DNA of 49,552 nucleotides from Gammaproteobacteria bacterium (GCA_028821125.1 JAPPHD010000116.1:1-49552); one strand, 5' to 3'; shown: positions 34,930 to 44,304, counted from the first letter of the stretch. Translations and numbers: made by a program. Notes: generated by a model not told the origin, from the letters alone.

Positions 34930-36621
34930 CTATCGCGCCACGTGCTCCGCTGCGCGCAAGCCGGAAAAGACGCAGTCGGCGACGGACAGGCCGCTCATGT
35001 ACAGATGGGAAGGTATGCCCACAGCGGTTCGCCCGGCGGCGTACAGCCCCGGCACCCCGGCGCCCTCCTCGTTCACCACCTGGCCGGTCGCCTCGTTCAC
35101 CCTGAGCCCGCCCATGGTGAGCACCGTGCAGGGCAGCAGTTTCGCACCCAGGGATACATCGATGACATGCAGGGGAAATCCGAGTTTGTGCACGTCTTCC
35201 GGAGGTTTGCCGAACGGGTCCGCTTCCAGGCCGTCAGCAGCCCGGCCGGTCTGGGCGAGCGTCTTCGCGAGTACCTCCGGATCGAACCCGATCGCACCGC
35301 ACAGGCTTGCCAGGTCCCGGTACTTTCTTTTGCCGAACACCATGTTGATCGCGGCGAGTTGCCATTGAAAAGGCAGCACTTTGGAGGGCCGGATCTGCCG
35401 CCAGGCGTTGCTGACGAGGTGGTTGTCGAGCAGCAGCCAGCCGCGGCCTCCGGCCCCGGCGACCATCGCATCGCCGATGGTCGCGCCATAGCAGCATTCG
35501 TTGACGAAGCGCCGGCCCTGCCCGTCGACCACGATGCCCTGCGACCAGGCCAGCGGCGGGTTGATGAACCGCCAGGCCGTGGCGCGGTCCATATGGGCGA
35601 CCGCTCCGCCCGCCGTCTGGCCAAGGCGGATGCCGGAGCCGTCATCGCCCGGTGTGCCCAGGGGAACACCTTCAGAGAACGCCGGGCAATGGTGATCGAC
35701 CATGGGCCGGTTGAATACGAATCCGCCGGCGGACAGGCACAGGCCACGCGTGGCGCGATAGCGCAGGGTCACCCGGCTGGTTGCCTCGATCTCCGCCGCC
35801 CGGGCGAAGTACTTCCCCGCCCGCGCGTGTGCCGAGCGGGCGCCGGGAAGGAAGAACGGATACATCGCCACCAGCCGGTTGCCCTTGCGCAGGCAATCCG
35901 CGTGCTCGCGGCGGGCTTCGCTGCCATGCGGAAGCTGCCGTGCTTCCACACCCAGAACCGCACCCGATTCATCGACGATCAGCCGATGCGCTTCCGTCTT
36001 CGTCTCGAGTGAAACGCCGAGTTCCAGGCAACGCGCCTTGAGTGGGTCGTAGATGCTGCCGCCGAGGTCCACGGCGCTGCGGCCTTTCCGGACAACCCCA
36101 CGGTGACCGCGTGCCGCCGGCACAGCATGCCTGGTGTATTCGGGGAGCAGCGAGTTGTCGGAGTGGTACAGGAAGTAATCGACGTTGGGGTAAGAGGTCT
36201 TCTCCTTCCAGACCGGCCCGCCAAAGCGCACGCCGTGGCTCATCAGCCAGTCCAGGTCCGCTGCGCTTGCCTCGCAGAACCGCATGAGGGTCTCGTCGCT
36301 GACGACGCCGCCCGTCTCCAGCTTGAGATAGGCGAACATGTTCTCCGGCGAGTCCTCCTCGCCCAGCGCCTTCTGCACCGACGTGCCGCCGCCGGCATAG
36401 AGCACACCGCCGCTTGCCAGGGTGGCGCCGCCGCCTTCGGCCTTGTCCAGGGCAATTACCGAAATGCCGAGTTCAGCGCAGCGCAGCGCGGTGGTGGCCC
36501 CCGCTCCGCCGAAGCCGACGACCAGCACATCCGCCTGCCGGTGCCAATCGACCGATGCGGGCCCGGCGACCACCATCGGTTCGCCCACCGCGGAATGCCA
36601 GTTGTCATCTCCCGGACGCAT
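34930..36621 (-). CDS. FAD-binding dehydrogenase, KstD/TesI-like
   Basis: The 563-aa product is a second FAD-binding-2 flavoprotein: VLVVGFGGAGATTALRCAELG (32-52), DKAEGGGATLASGGVLYAGGGT, GLCLSAGGFVFNRPMVD and a C-terminal GLYAAGRTAVGIPSHLYMSG. It differs from the first at the substrate loop, so it may act at another steroid position; the delta-4(5-alpha) dehydrogenase TesI/Kst4D is one candidate. Cytosolic. It is divergent from the SDR at 36778 and converges with the SDR at 34115. Confidence 0.8.
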   Translation of the reverse strand: MRPGDDNWHSAVGEPMVVAGPASVDWHRQADVLVVGFGGAGATTALRCAELGISVIALDKAEGGGATLASGGVLYAGGGTSVQKALGEEDSPENMFAYLKLETGGVVSDETLMRFCEASAADLDWLMSHGVRFGGPVWKEKTSYPNVDYFLYHSDNSLLPEYTRHAVPAARGHRGVVRKGRSAVDLGGSIYDPLKARCLELGVSLETKTEAHRLIVDESGAVLGVEARQLPHGSEARREHADCLRKGNRLVAMYPFFLPGARSAHARAGKYFARAAEIEATSRVTLRYRATRGLCLSAGGFVFNRPMVDHHCPAFSEGVPLGTPGDDGSGIRLGQTAGGAVAHMDRATAWRFINPPLAWSQGIVVDGQGRRFVNECCYGATIGDAMVAGAGGRGWLLLDNHLVSNAWRQIRPSKVLPFQWQLAAINMVFGKRKYRDLASLCGAIGFDPEVLAKTLAQTGRAADGLEADPFGKPPEDVHKLGFPLHVIDVSLGAKLLPCTVLTMGGLRVNEATGQVVNEEGAGVPGLYAAGRTAVGIPSHLYMSGLSVADCVFSGLRAAEHVAR

Positions 36622-36636
36622 TCATCCACTGTCCGC

Positions 36637-36674
36637 AACTATCGAAATTCGTATTCTCGCTACGGATTTTTGCG
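36637..36674. promoter_or_regulatory. Shared 11-mer and ATTTTTGCG in a divergent promoter
   Basis: AACTATCGAAA (36637-36647) is identical to 32334-32344, and ATTTTTGCG (36666-36674) resembles the ATTTTCGCG of the kstD-like promoter. The spacer is AT-richer than the neighbouring genes and lies between divergent steroid genes, so a common regulator is plausible. Confidence 0.4.
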
Positions 36675-36777
36675 CTTTTGGAAAGCGTATCAGCCATTCT
36701 GTTGCAATATGCGCTTTAAGTCATTAGGTTTTACCGCATCCCGAACCTGCATGGCCCCGCTTCGGAATCGAACGATC

Positions 36778-37647
36778 ATGGCAGCATCCGTCGCACTGGT
36801 GACCGGCGCCACCCGCGGCGCCGGCAAGGGCATCGCCCTGGGGCTGGCGAGCCGGGGAATGACCGTCTACGTCACCGGGCGCTCGAAAAGCGAGGCAAGC
36901 GCGACCCTCAAGGGCGAGGTGCTGCGCGGCACGCTCGACGAGACCGTGGCCGCCATCGAGGCCGCGGGCGGCAAAGGCATCGGCATCCGGTGCGATCACT
37001 CCGACGACGACGCGACCCGTGCAGCTTTTGCGCAGATCGAATCCGAGCAGAACCGGCTGGACATTCTGATCAACAACGCCGCCCACATTCACGACAGCCT
37101 GATCGACCCCGGCGGCTTCTGGGAGAAACCCCTGGAACTCGCCGGAATTCTGGACGTCGGCCTGCGCTCGGCCTATGTCGCAAGCTACTACGCGGCCCCC
37201 ATCATGGTCCGCCAGGGTTCGGGGCTCATCACCTTCACCTCCTCGTTCGGCGGTGTCTGCTACATGCACGGCCCGGCCTACGGGGCACAGAAGGCGGGCT
37301 ATGACAAATTCGCCGCGGACATGGCGGTGGACCTGGAAAACACCGGCGTGGCCGCGGTTTCCCTGTGGCTCGGCCCGCTCCTCACCGAGCGCACCGAGGT
37401 GGTGCTGCGCCATCGGGGCGAGCAGTACGACGAGTTCATGGCCATGGCCGAAACGCCGCAGTTCAACGGGCGAGTCATCCATGCCCTGGCCAACGATCCG
37501 AAGCTCGGAGAAAAGTCCGGGCAGACCCTGGTAACCGCTGAACTGGCGCTCGAATACGGCCTCACGGACGAGGGTGGCAAGCAGCCACCCTCCTACCGTG
37601 AACACCTCGGTGAGCCGCGCACCCCCCACCCCGCGCGGGTGATCTGA
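36778..37647 (+). CDS. Short-chain dehydrogenase/reductase, DHRS1-like
   Basis: The 289-aa SDR has TGATRGAGKGIA (9-20) in place of the commoner TGxxxGIG, an NNAA motif, a serine in TFTSSFGG and YGAQKAGYDK as active site. The layout (FWEKPLELAGILDVGLRSAYVASYYAAP) resembles DHRS1-type enzymes. Reaction partner unknown. ATG 36778 is chosen; ATG 36751 would add nine residues. It is followed 111 bp later by the ene-reductase gene on the same strand. Confidence 0.83.
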   Translation: MAASVALVTGATRGAGKGIALGLASRGMTVYVTGRSKSEASATLKGEVLRGTLDETVAAIEAAGGKGIGIRCDHSDDDATRAAFAQIESEQNRLDILINNAAHIHDSLIDPGGFWEKPLELAGILDVGLRSAYVASYYAAPIMVRQGSGLITFTSSFGGVCYMHGPAYGAQKAGYDKFAADMAVDLENTGVAAVSLWLGPLLTERTEVVLRHRGEQYDEFMAMAETPQFNGRVIHALANDPKLGEKSGQTLVTAELALEYGLTDEGGKQPPSYREHLGEPRTPHPARVI

Positions 37648-37758
37648 ATTGCTGATTGGCGGAGTTCTCGGTCAAGGCTGTCTCATGAGTCAGGTTTCGA
37701 CACATTCGCCGCAATCCCGTCGGGGGCGGGCTTTGCCGCCGTCCATCTCGAAGGGCGC

Positions 37759-38985
37759 ATGAGCGACGCATCGAAAGGAAAGATCGATCCGTTCGCTCCC
37801 TGGGTCCTGCGCGGCCTGGAAATGCGCAATCGCTTCATAAAGGCGGCGACCTATGAAGGCCATTGCCCTGGAGGACGGCCGGACCGCGAAGGGCTCGCCG
37901 CTTTCCACGAAGCCTTCGCAAGGGGCGGCGCCGGGCTCTGCACCATGTCCTACGGGTCGGTGGAACCGGGTGGCCGCACCTTCGACAACCAGATGTGCCT
38001 TCAGGACGACATCCTGGACGATCTCAGGTACGTCACCGGAAAGATCCACGCCCACGGCGCCAAGGCCGCCATCCAGCTCGCGCACTGCGGCGGCATGTCG
38101 AAGTGGCGCGGCTGGGTCGGGCGCCGCGCACGCGGGCCGAGCGGCGGTTTCAACAGCCTGGGCGCATTTGTCGGCACCCCATTGACGAGGGCATTCAAGG
38201 CCCACGAACTCGGCCGACTGGCCGATGACTACAAGTCCGCGGCGGTTCGCGCCGTGCAGGCCGGGTTCGACGCCTTGGAACTGCACATGGGCCACGGTTA
38301 CCTCCTGAGCCAGTTCCTGTGCCCGGCCATCAACAAGCGCAAGGACGAGTACGGCGGCAGCCGGGAGAATCGCGCGCGGTTTCCGCTGGAAGTGCTGCGG
38401 GCCGTGCGCGAAGGCGTGGGCGGGACGGTGCCGATTCTCGTGAAACTGAACCTCCGCGACGGATTCCGCGGCGGCGTCGAAATTGAGGACAGCGTCGCCT
38501 TCGCCCGGCAACTCGAGGCGAACCACGCCGACGCCCTGGTGCTGAGCGGCGGGTTCACTTCCCGGAACGCCATGTACCTGTTTCGCGGCCCCACCTTCGT
38601 GGAGGAACTCATCAAGGCGCAGCGCCGCAAGATCGACAAGCTGGTATACAGCATGGCGCGGCCTTCCCTGCGCTCGCTACCCTTCGAGGAACTCTATTTC
38701 CTGAAGCACGCCCGCAAGGTGCGCGCCGAGGTCGGCCTGCCCCTGATCTGCGTCGGCGGCGTGCAGAGCCTCGCCTCGGTGCACCGGGCCCTGGAAGACG
38801 TCTACGACGCGGTGCAACTCGGCCGCGCCCTCATTCACGACCCCGCACTGGTAAACCACTACCGGGACGGCGCGAAGACCGAATCCGGCTGTACCGTCTG
38901 CAACCTGTGCGTTGCCGAAATGGACCGCGACGGCGTGAAATGCGTGCTGAACGACGACCTGCCCGCCCGGGTCCGGGTAGCGTGA
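37759..38985 (+). CDS. Old Yellow Enzyme-type NADH:flavin oxidoreductase
   Basis: The 408-aa TIM-barrel flavoprotein has the substrate histidines H176 and H179 (LHMGHGYL), FLCPAINKRKDEYGGSRENR, and the FMN-phosphate site LPLICVGGVQS. Near the C-terminus C378, C381, C384 and C395 form a cysteine cluster like that binding [4Fe-4S] in 2,4-dienoyl-CoA reductases, but the following FAD/NAD half of those enzymes is missing. It probably reduces an activated C=C bond, for example of a steroid enone or enoyl-CoA, with electrons from a partner. Confidence 0.85.
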   Translation: MSDASKGKIDPFAPWVLRGLEMRNRFIKAATYEGHCPGGRPDREGLAAFHEAFARGGAGLCTMSYGSVEPGGRTFDNQMCLQDDILDDLRYVTGKIHAHGAKAAIQLAHCGGMSKWRGWVGRRARGPSGGFNSLGAFVGTPLTRAFKAHELGRLADDYKSAAVRAVQAGFDALELHMGHGYLLSQFLCPAINKRKDEYGGSRENRARFPLEVLRAVREGVGGTVPILVKLNLRDGFRGGVEIEDSVAFARQLEANHADALVLSGGFTSRNAMYLFRGPTFVEELIKAQRRKIDKLVYSMARPSLRSLPFEELYFLKHARKVRAEVGLPLICVGGVQSLASVHRALEDVYDAVQLGRALIHDPALVNHYRDGAKTESGCTVCNLCVAEMDRDGVKCVLNDDLPARVRVA

Positions 38986-39075
38986 CGACGATCGAGATTC
39001 TGTGGCGCTTCCGGTTTGGCGCCACGTTGGGGTTGGAACAGTCTGTTTAATTTTGTCTCATCGGCTTGGACTTAT

Positions 39076-39100
39076 GGAACATTCATCAATAATATGTTCC
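39076..39100. promoter_or_regulatory. Dyad upstream of the acetoacetate-decarboxylase-like gene
   Basis: GGAACAT (39076-39082) and ATGTTCC (39094-39100) form a perfect 7-bp inverted repeat with an 11-bp AT-rich centre, 53 bp before the ATG. It may be an operator or an mRNA hairpin. A GC hairpin GTGGCGC/GCGCCAC at 39002-39025 lies just before it, after the ene-reductase stop. Confidence 0.5.
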
Positions 39101-39152
39101 TTACTCCAATTCTGGTGGCACACACGACAAAACACGAGTCTGGAGGGACCAA

Positions 39153-39902
39153 ATGACCGACGCCGCTCCCCAGGGGAACCCGGGCGACATACTCAACTGG
39201 CCGATGCTGAAGATCGTCTATCGCACGGATTCGGACGCCATCGCCAAACTGCTGCCGCCGGGCATCGAGCCGGGGGCCGATCCGAAGGTATTCCTTACCT
39301 TCTACAGTTTCCCCGTGCTCAACGAACCGGAACTCGGGCTGGTGATGACCGCGGCCGCGGATTTCGACGGCATCCAGGGCGAATACGCGCTCGGCTACGC
39401 CATCGATCAGGAAGCCGCCGTTTACGTGAGCCGCGAGCACTGGGGGCAGCCGAAATATCTCGCCGACATCCGCTATTTCCGCATGATGAACCACGTGGAG
39501 GCGGCGGTGCGGCACGCGGGTCACACCTTCGCCGAGTTCAGCGGCGACATATCGGGCACCGATGAGGCCGGGGAGGAGTTCGAGACCAACGAATGGTGGA
39601 TCAAGGTCGCCCGCAGCGTGACCATGGCCCCGAACAGCTACGATTACCCGCCCCACGTGGTGCGGGTGTACGCCAAGTACCGGACGGCGTTCCGCCAGAG
39701 CCTGTCGGGGGAACTCGTTCTGAGGGACGCTCCCTTCGACCCCCTGGCCCAGCGACTGCCCATGCGCGAGCAGGTCGATGCCTATCTCTGGACGCCGGAG
39801 TTCCTTGCCCGGGAAATCACCCTGGCCGGCGAGTTGGACGCGGAAGGCTTCTGGCCCTACGCCAACACCATCGGCGGCACGCGGTTCCCAGTGGAGGCGT
39901 AG
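39153..39902 (+). CDS. Acetoacetate decarboxylase-family protein
   Basis: The 249-aa product has the ADC-fold core with the Schiff-base lysine K101 in EHWGQPKYLADI, preceded by AAVYVSREHW. True ADC decarboxylates acetoacetate; family members in catabolic clusters act as aldolase-dehydratases or hydrolases on 3-oxo acids. The context suggests a steroid side-chain or ring intermediate, not solvent formation. Ribosome site GGAGG precedes ATG 39153. Confidence 0.85.
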   Translation: MTDAAPQGNPGDILNWPMLKIVYRTDSDAIAKLLPPGIEPGADPKVFLTFYSFPVLNEPELGLVMTAAADFDGIQGEYALGYAIDQEAAVYVSREHWGQPKYLADIRYFRMMNHVEAAVRHAGHTFAEFSGDISGTDEAGEEFETNEWWIKVARSVTMAPNSYDYPPHVVRVYAKYRTAFRQSLSGELVLRDAPFDPLAQRLPMREQVDAYLWTPEFLAREITLAGELDAEGFWPYANTIGGTRFPVEA

Positions 39903-39994
39903 GGGAGCGGTGACGCTGGCGTAGCGCGAAAACGGCCGTCGGGAGTGAACGTGACCCAACCTACAACGTCGATCCGCGAACAAGAGGTGCACCA

Positions 39995-40873
39995 GTGCAG
40001 GATTTCACCGGCAAGCTTGCCGTCATAACCGGCGGCGCCAGCGGCGTCGGCCGCTCGCTGGCGTTCGCGCTGGGTGCGGAAGGGGCGCGCGTGCTGATCG
40101 CGGACGTGGACGAACGGGGGCTCGAAAACACGAAGGCGGATCTCGTCGACAAGGGCGTTGACGCACACAGCCAGCGGTGCGACGTGAGCCGGCAACAAAG
40201 CCTCGATGCGCTGGCCGCCACCGCGTTCGACGACCTCGGCGGCGCGCACCTGGTGTTCGCCAACGCCGGTATCTCCGCCGGTGAGGCGGGCAACCTCTGG
40301 GAGTACTCGTCCCAGGACTGGCAGTGGACCTTCAACGTCAATTTCTGGGGTGTCATCCACAGCATCAACGCCTTCATGCCGCGGCTCGTGGCACAGGGGG
40401 AAGAAGCGCACCTGGCCATTACCGGTTCGGGCAACGGGGCCTTCATCGTCTATCCCGACCAGCCGGTGTACACCGCCACCAAGGCCGCCATTCAGGCCGT
40501 GACCGAGGCGCTGCATATCCAGACCAGGAACCAGGACAGCCCGGTAAAGATCCACGCGCTGTTCCCGGGGCCCCACATCGTGGACACGGGCATCTTCAAC
40601 TCCGACCGGGTGCGCCCGTCCGAGTTCGAGAAGCCCGAAGGTTCGCCGGAGACGGGCATCAACTCGGCCGAAGACCTGCGCAAGCTCATGGAGTTCATGG
40701 GCCAGAAACTGGTCACCACCCATCCTGACGAAGTCGCGCAGACCGCGATTCGCGGAATCCGCGACGGCCAATTCTGGATTGCGCCGCTCAACCCCGGCAT
40801 AAAGGATATGGTTCGGGCACGCTTCGACTCGATTCTCGAGCGGAGCGAGCTGCCAATCCCTACACTCGGATAA
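39995..40873 (+). CDS. Short-chain dehydrogenase/reductase
   Basis: The 292-aa classical SDR shows TGGASGVGRS (13-22), FANAG, a serine in AITGSGNG and YTATKAA active site, with a long substrate loop (about 195-240). GTG start 39995 is supported by GAGG 6-10 nt upstream. The last 12 bases ACACTCGGATAA (40862-40873), including the stop, are repeated at 40877-40888, a small tandem duplication. Confidence 0.86.
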   Translation: MQDFTGKLAVITGGASGVGRSLAFALGAEGARVLIADVDERGLENTKADLVDKGVDAHSQRCDVSRQQSLDALAATAFDDLGGAHLVFANAGISAGEAGNLWEYSSQDWQWTFNVNFWGVIHSINAFMPRLVAQGEEAHLAITGSGNGAFIVYPDQPVYTATKAAIQAVTEALHIQTRNQDSPVKIHALFPGPHIVDTGIFNSDRVRPSEFEKPEGSPETGINSAEDLRKLMEFMGQKLVTTHPDEVAQTAIRGIRDGQFWIAPLNPGIKDMVRARFDSILERSELPIPTLG

Positions 40874-40903
40874 CCCACACTCGGATAAAAGGAGAGAAAT
40901 CCC

Positions 40904-41905
40904 ATGGGTGTTGGACTCGATCTGCCCATCCCCTTCGGATGGTTCGCCGTCGCCTACAGCAAGGAACTGATTCCGGGCGGCGTTACCCCGACGTTTCTTT
41001 TCAACCAGCACCAGGTGCTGTTCCGCACCGAAAGCGGCCAGGCCAGGATGCTCGAGGCATTCTGCCCGCACCTCGGGGCGCACCTGGGGCACGGCGGCAG
41101 GGTCGTGGGCGAGCGGATCGCCTGCCCGTTCCACGGCTGGCAACTCGATGGCGACGGGGCGGTCAAGGAAGTTCCCTATGCCGATGCCATGCCGCGCCGC
41201 GTGCAGGAAGGCCGCTGCCTGTACAGCTACCCGGTGCAGGAACGCAACCAGATGATCTGGGCCTGGTACCACCCGCGGCGCATCGAACCCACCTTTGAGC
41301 TTGAGGACATTCCCGAATTCTCGGACCCCGATTGGTCGGAACTGGAAACCTACGAGTGGGAGATCGAATCCCATATCCAGGAAACCGGCGAGAACGCGGT
41401 GGACATCGCCCACTTCCCATATGTGCACCGTACGCAGAACATGCCCAAGGCCAGGATCGAACTCGACGGTTGCCGCCGCCTGACCGAGATGGTGACCATC
41501 GCGCCGGCGATCGGCGAGGACGGCACGATCGACATGTCGAAGACGGAAGACGCCTACCTGATCAGCAAGAACTGGGGGCCGGGCATGAGTTCCCAGACCT
41601 TCGACCGCGCATTCAAGACCGTCATGATGGGAACGATGACCCCCGTCACCGACAACCGCCTGATCCTGCGGTTCGCCTTCACCAAGCCCAACCAGCTCTC
41701 CGAGCAGTTCAGGGTTCTCACCGACGGCCTGATCGCGGAAATCGTCCGCCAGGTCGGCCACGACATGGTGATTTGGAAGAACAAGCTGTATCGGGACGAT
41801 CCCATCCTCTGCGACGGGGACGGCCCCGTGGCAAAGTACAGGCAATGGTTCCGCCAGTTCTATGACAACGACGCCGGGGAGGCGCCGGTGCGGCTGGTGG
41901 GCTAA
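40904..41905 (+). CDS. Rieske oxygenase, KshA-related
   Basis: The 333-aa product has the Rieske pairs C54-P-H56 and C74-P-F-H77 and mononuclear-iron ligands D167, H170, H175 (AVDIAHFPYVH). The C-terminal DGDGPVAKYRQWFRQFYDND matches the ending of the first KshA-like oxygenase, placing it in the same subfamily. It starts with a good site (AGGAG) at 40904. It and the following oxygenase gene are 10 bp apart; they may act on different steroid positions or ring substituents. Confidence 0.88.
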   Translation: MGVGLDLPIPFGWFAVAYSKELIPGGVTPTFLFNQHQVLFRTESGQARMLEAFCPHLGAHLGHGGRVVGERIACPFHGWQLDGDGAVKEVPYADAMPRRVQEGRCLYSYPVQERNQMIWAWYHPRRIEPTFELEDIPEFSDPDWSELETYEWEIESHIQETGENAVDIAHFPYVHRTQNMPKARIELDGCRRLTEMVTIAPAIGEDGTIDMSKTEDAYLISKNWGPGMSSQTFDRAFKTVMMGTMTPVTDNRLILRFAFTKPNQLSEQFRVLTDGLIAEIVRQVGHDMVIWKNKLYRDDPILCDGDGPVAKYRQWFRQFYDNDAGEAPVRLVG

Positions 41906-41915
41906 GCTTTCCGCC

Positions 41916-42998
41916 ATGGCCACCACCGCTGAATACGGCCTTGGCCCGTTCACCTTCCCGCGCGGCTGGTTCATGATCGCCGACGCCGCCGAGGTGGGCG
42001 AGGCGGTCCTGCCGCTGCGTTTCTTCGGCAACGAGCTGGCGCTGTACCGCGGCGAGAGCGGCCGGCTCGTGCTGCTGGACGCCATCTGCGCGCACATGGG
42101 CACCAATATCGCGCGCAACACCACGTCGTTTGTCGTTCTCGACGGCCAGATCGAGGGCGACTCCGTCCGGTGCCCGTACCACGCCTGGCGTTACGGCCCC
42201 GACGGCAGGTGCAACGACATCCCCTATCACGACGGCCCCATCCCGGCCAGAGCCTGCCTGAAGAGCTGGCCCGTGCAGGAGCGCTACGGCTGCATCTGGA
42301 TGTGGCACGACCCGGAGGGGGGCGAGCCCGACTACGACATCCCGTCGCTCCCGGAATGGGACGATCCGCAATGGGTGCACTGGGGGGTCGATCACATGGG
42401 CGAGATCGGCTCCCATCCGCAGGAAGTGATCGACAACATGGCGGACTCGCCGCACCTCGGGCCCATTCACGGCTCGACGCTGGAGTATTTCGAGAACGAG
42501 GTGCGCGACCATATCGTCATTCAGCGCCAGGGCGGCGGGCACAAGACCCTGGCCGCCAGCAACACGCTGCTGGAGACCGACACCTTCTATACGGGCCCCG
42601 CCATCCTGATTTCGCGGCTGACCGGCCTGTACGACGCGATCATGTTCATTACCAACACGCCGGTGGAAGACGGGCGGATCAGGGTCTGGCACGGCCTGAT
42701 GGTCCAGAGCGAAAACCAGGTCGCCACGCAGGCGGATGTGGAACGGGCGCGCGAGTTCCAGGAGTCCAGCCGCCTGGCCTTCCTGCAGGACTTCGAGGTC
42801 TGGGAATCCAAGGCCCCGATTTTTCAGATCATGCAGATCAGGAGCGACGGGCCCTTCCACAAGATCCGCGAGTGGTACCGCCAGTTCTACAACCCGCGCG
42901 AAGAGGCCGCGGAGCGCCAGGCGAAGGTCAACGGCACCTACTACACTGACTGGCTCAAGCCCGCGCCCGAGGAGGTGGTGGCGCGGGGCCGCTACTGA
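41916..42998 (+). CDS. Rieske oxygenase (third copy)
   Basis: The 360-aa product has Rieske ligands C58-A-H60 and C86-P-Y-H89 and iron ligands D177, H180, H185 (ADSPHLGPIH). It is more divergent from the other two and carries FHKIREWYRQFYNP near the end. ATG 41916 is preferred over an upstream frame reaching 41862, which overlaps the previous gene. The stop overlaps the LLM gene start (TGATG). Confidence 0.87.
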   Translation: MATTAEYGLGPFTFPRGWFMIADAAEVGEAVLPLRFFGNELALYRGESGRLVLLDAICAHMGTNIARNTTSFVVLDGQIEGDSVRCPYHAWRYGPDGRCNDIPYHDGPIPARACLKSWPVQERYGCIWMWHDPEGGEPDYDIPSLPEWDDPQWVHWGVDHMGEIGSHPQEVIDNMADSPHLGPIHGSTLEYFENEVRDHIVIQRQGGGHKTLAASNTLLETDTFYTGPAILISRLTGLYDAIMFITNTPVEDGRIRVWHGLMVQSENQVATQADVERAREFQESSRLAFLQDFEVWESKAPIFQIMQIRSDGPFHKIREWYRQFYNPREEAAERQAKVNGTYYTDWLKPAPEEVVARGRY

Positions 42999-43858
42999 TG
43001 CATCTCGCCTTCAGTTCCATGAATACGCCGAACGATCCCCATCCGGCGGAACTGGCCCGTGCACTGGAAGAGCGGGGATTCGAATCGCTCTGGTACGGGG
43101 AGCACAGCCATATCCCGTGCTCCCGGCAGACGCCCTACCCGCTCGGCGGGGAACTGCCGCGGCCCTACAGGCAGATGATGGACCCGTACCTGTCGCTGAT
43201 GACGGCAGCCAACGCGACGAAATCCCTGCGGCTGGGCACCGGCATCGCGCTTTTGATGGAGCGCGACCTCTTTTCCCAGGCAAAGACCATCGCCACGCTG
43301 GACCGATTGTCTGGCGGCCGCGTGCTCGTCGGCACCGGGGTGGGATGGATCCGCGAAGGCTTCGAGAACATCAGCCCGCATCCGTTCGAGAAGCGCTACG
43401 GCGTGCTGCGCGAAACCGTGGCCGCCACCCGGGCGCTGTGGACGGAAGACGAGGCCTCCTACGACGGCCGGTACGTTCGCTTCGATACCGTCTGGTGCGA
43501 CCCGAAACCCTTGCAGAAAGGCGGGCCCGGAATCTTCCTGGGCGCCATGGGGCCGCTCGGCAGAAAGCACGCCGCGGCCTGGGCCGACGGCTGGTATCCG
43601 GTGGATCTCGCGCTGCCGGATGTGGCCGAGTCCATCGACAGCTTTCGCGAGGAAGTCCGGGCCGCAGGCCGCGACCCGGCAAGCGTGGAGATCAACATCC
43701 AGATCATGGATACCGGCAACCTGGACAAGCTCAAGCATTACCGCGACCTGGGCGTCGAGCGGGCCACCATCGGCATATCCAACGACCTCTGGGATAAACC
43801 CGAAGCCGTGATGCCCATGATCGACAAGTACGCGAAAGTCATTCCCCACCTGGGTTGA
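42998..43858 (+). CDS. LLM-class flavin (F420 or FMN) oxidoreductase
   Basis: The 286-aa product is a luciferase-like TIM-barrel: ALEERGFESLWYGEHSHIP, LRLGTGIALLMERDLF, ATLDRLSGGRVLVGTGVGW and IFLGAMGPLGRKHAA. Members use F420 or reduced FMN for monooxygenation or hydride transfer. Whether F420 is used depends on cofactor genes not in the window. Coupled by TGATG to the Rieske gene before it and followed closely by the SRPBCC gene. Confidence 0.86.
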   Translation: MHLAFSSMNTPNDPHPAELARALEERGFESLWYGEHSHIPCSRQTPYPLGGELPRPYRQMMDPYLSLMTAANATKSLRLGTGIALLMERDLFSQAKTIATLDRLSGGRVLVGTGVGWIREGFENISPHPFEKRYGVLRETVAATRALWTEDEASYDGRYVRFDTVWCDPKPLQKGGPGIFLGAMGPLGRKHAAAWADGWYPVDLALPDVAESIDSFREEVRAAGRDPASVEINIQIMDTGNLDKLKHYRDLGVERATIGISNDLWDKPEAVMPMIDKYAKVIPHLG

Positions 43859-43866
43859 AACAGCAC

Positions 43867-44292
43867 ATGGCAGACTCGGTATCGTTTTCGCACAAGAGCC
43901 CGCACCCGGCGGATTCGTTCTGGAAGGTTCTCGGGGCCTTCACGGAAATCGACTGGCTGGTGGGTCCGGGCAACTACTCCGTGGGCGAACACGAGGGGCG
44001 CCCGGCGCGCATCCTGAAGATGGATACCCCGGTCGTCGAGTTTCTGCTCGGTTGTGACGACGACCGCCGTGAGTTGCGCTACGGCGTCCTCAAGAATCCG
44101 TTCGTGCCGGTGGACAATTATCGCGCGACCGTTACGGTGAAACCGGATGCCGAGGGCTGTCTGGTGGAGTTCAGCGCCACGTTCGATCTGGACGAAGTGC
44201 CGCTCGCACAGGTTAGCGAGATGCTCAATTCGGGGTACGGGATGATCGCCAGCCAGATCGACATAAGCCTCGAACAGCAGGCGGCCCCTTAG
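43867..44292 (+). CDS. SRPBCC/START-fold protein
   Basis: The 141-aa product (ATG 43867) has the pattern of SRPBCC/polyketide-cyclase-like proteins: WKVLGAFTEIDWLVGPGNY, RRELRYGVLK, VDNYRATVTVKPDAEGCLVEFSATFDL. Such small proteins bind hydrophobic ligands, here possibly a steroid intermediate. An in-frame TTG 12 nt earlier overlaps the LLM stop. It ends 12 bp before a family A element. Confidence 0.8.
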   Translation: MADSVSFSHKSPHPADSFWKVLGAFTEIDWLVGPGNYSVGEHEGRPARILKMDTPVVEFLLGCDDDRRELRYGVLKNPFVPVDNYRATVTVKPDAEGCLVEFSATFDLDEVPLAQVSEMLNSGYGMIASQIDISLEQQAAP

Positions 44293-44304
44293 TAAGGGGT
44301 CCGA

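Noticed and set aside
39002-39025. A further family B arm (GGCGCTTCCGGTTTGGCGCC)
   Set aside because: Similarity is limited to the GGCGCTTCC...GGCGC core and no second arm or flank matches; treated as an unrelated hairpin.
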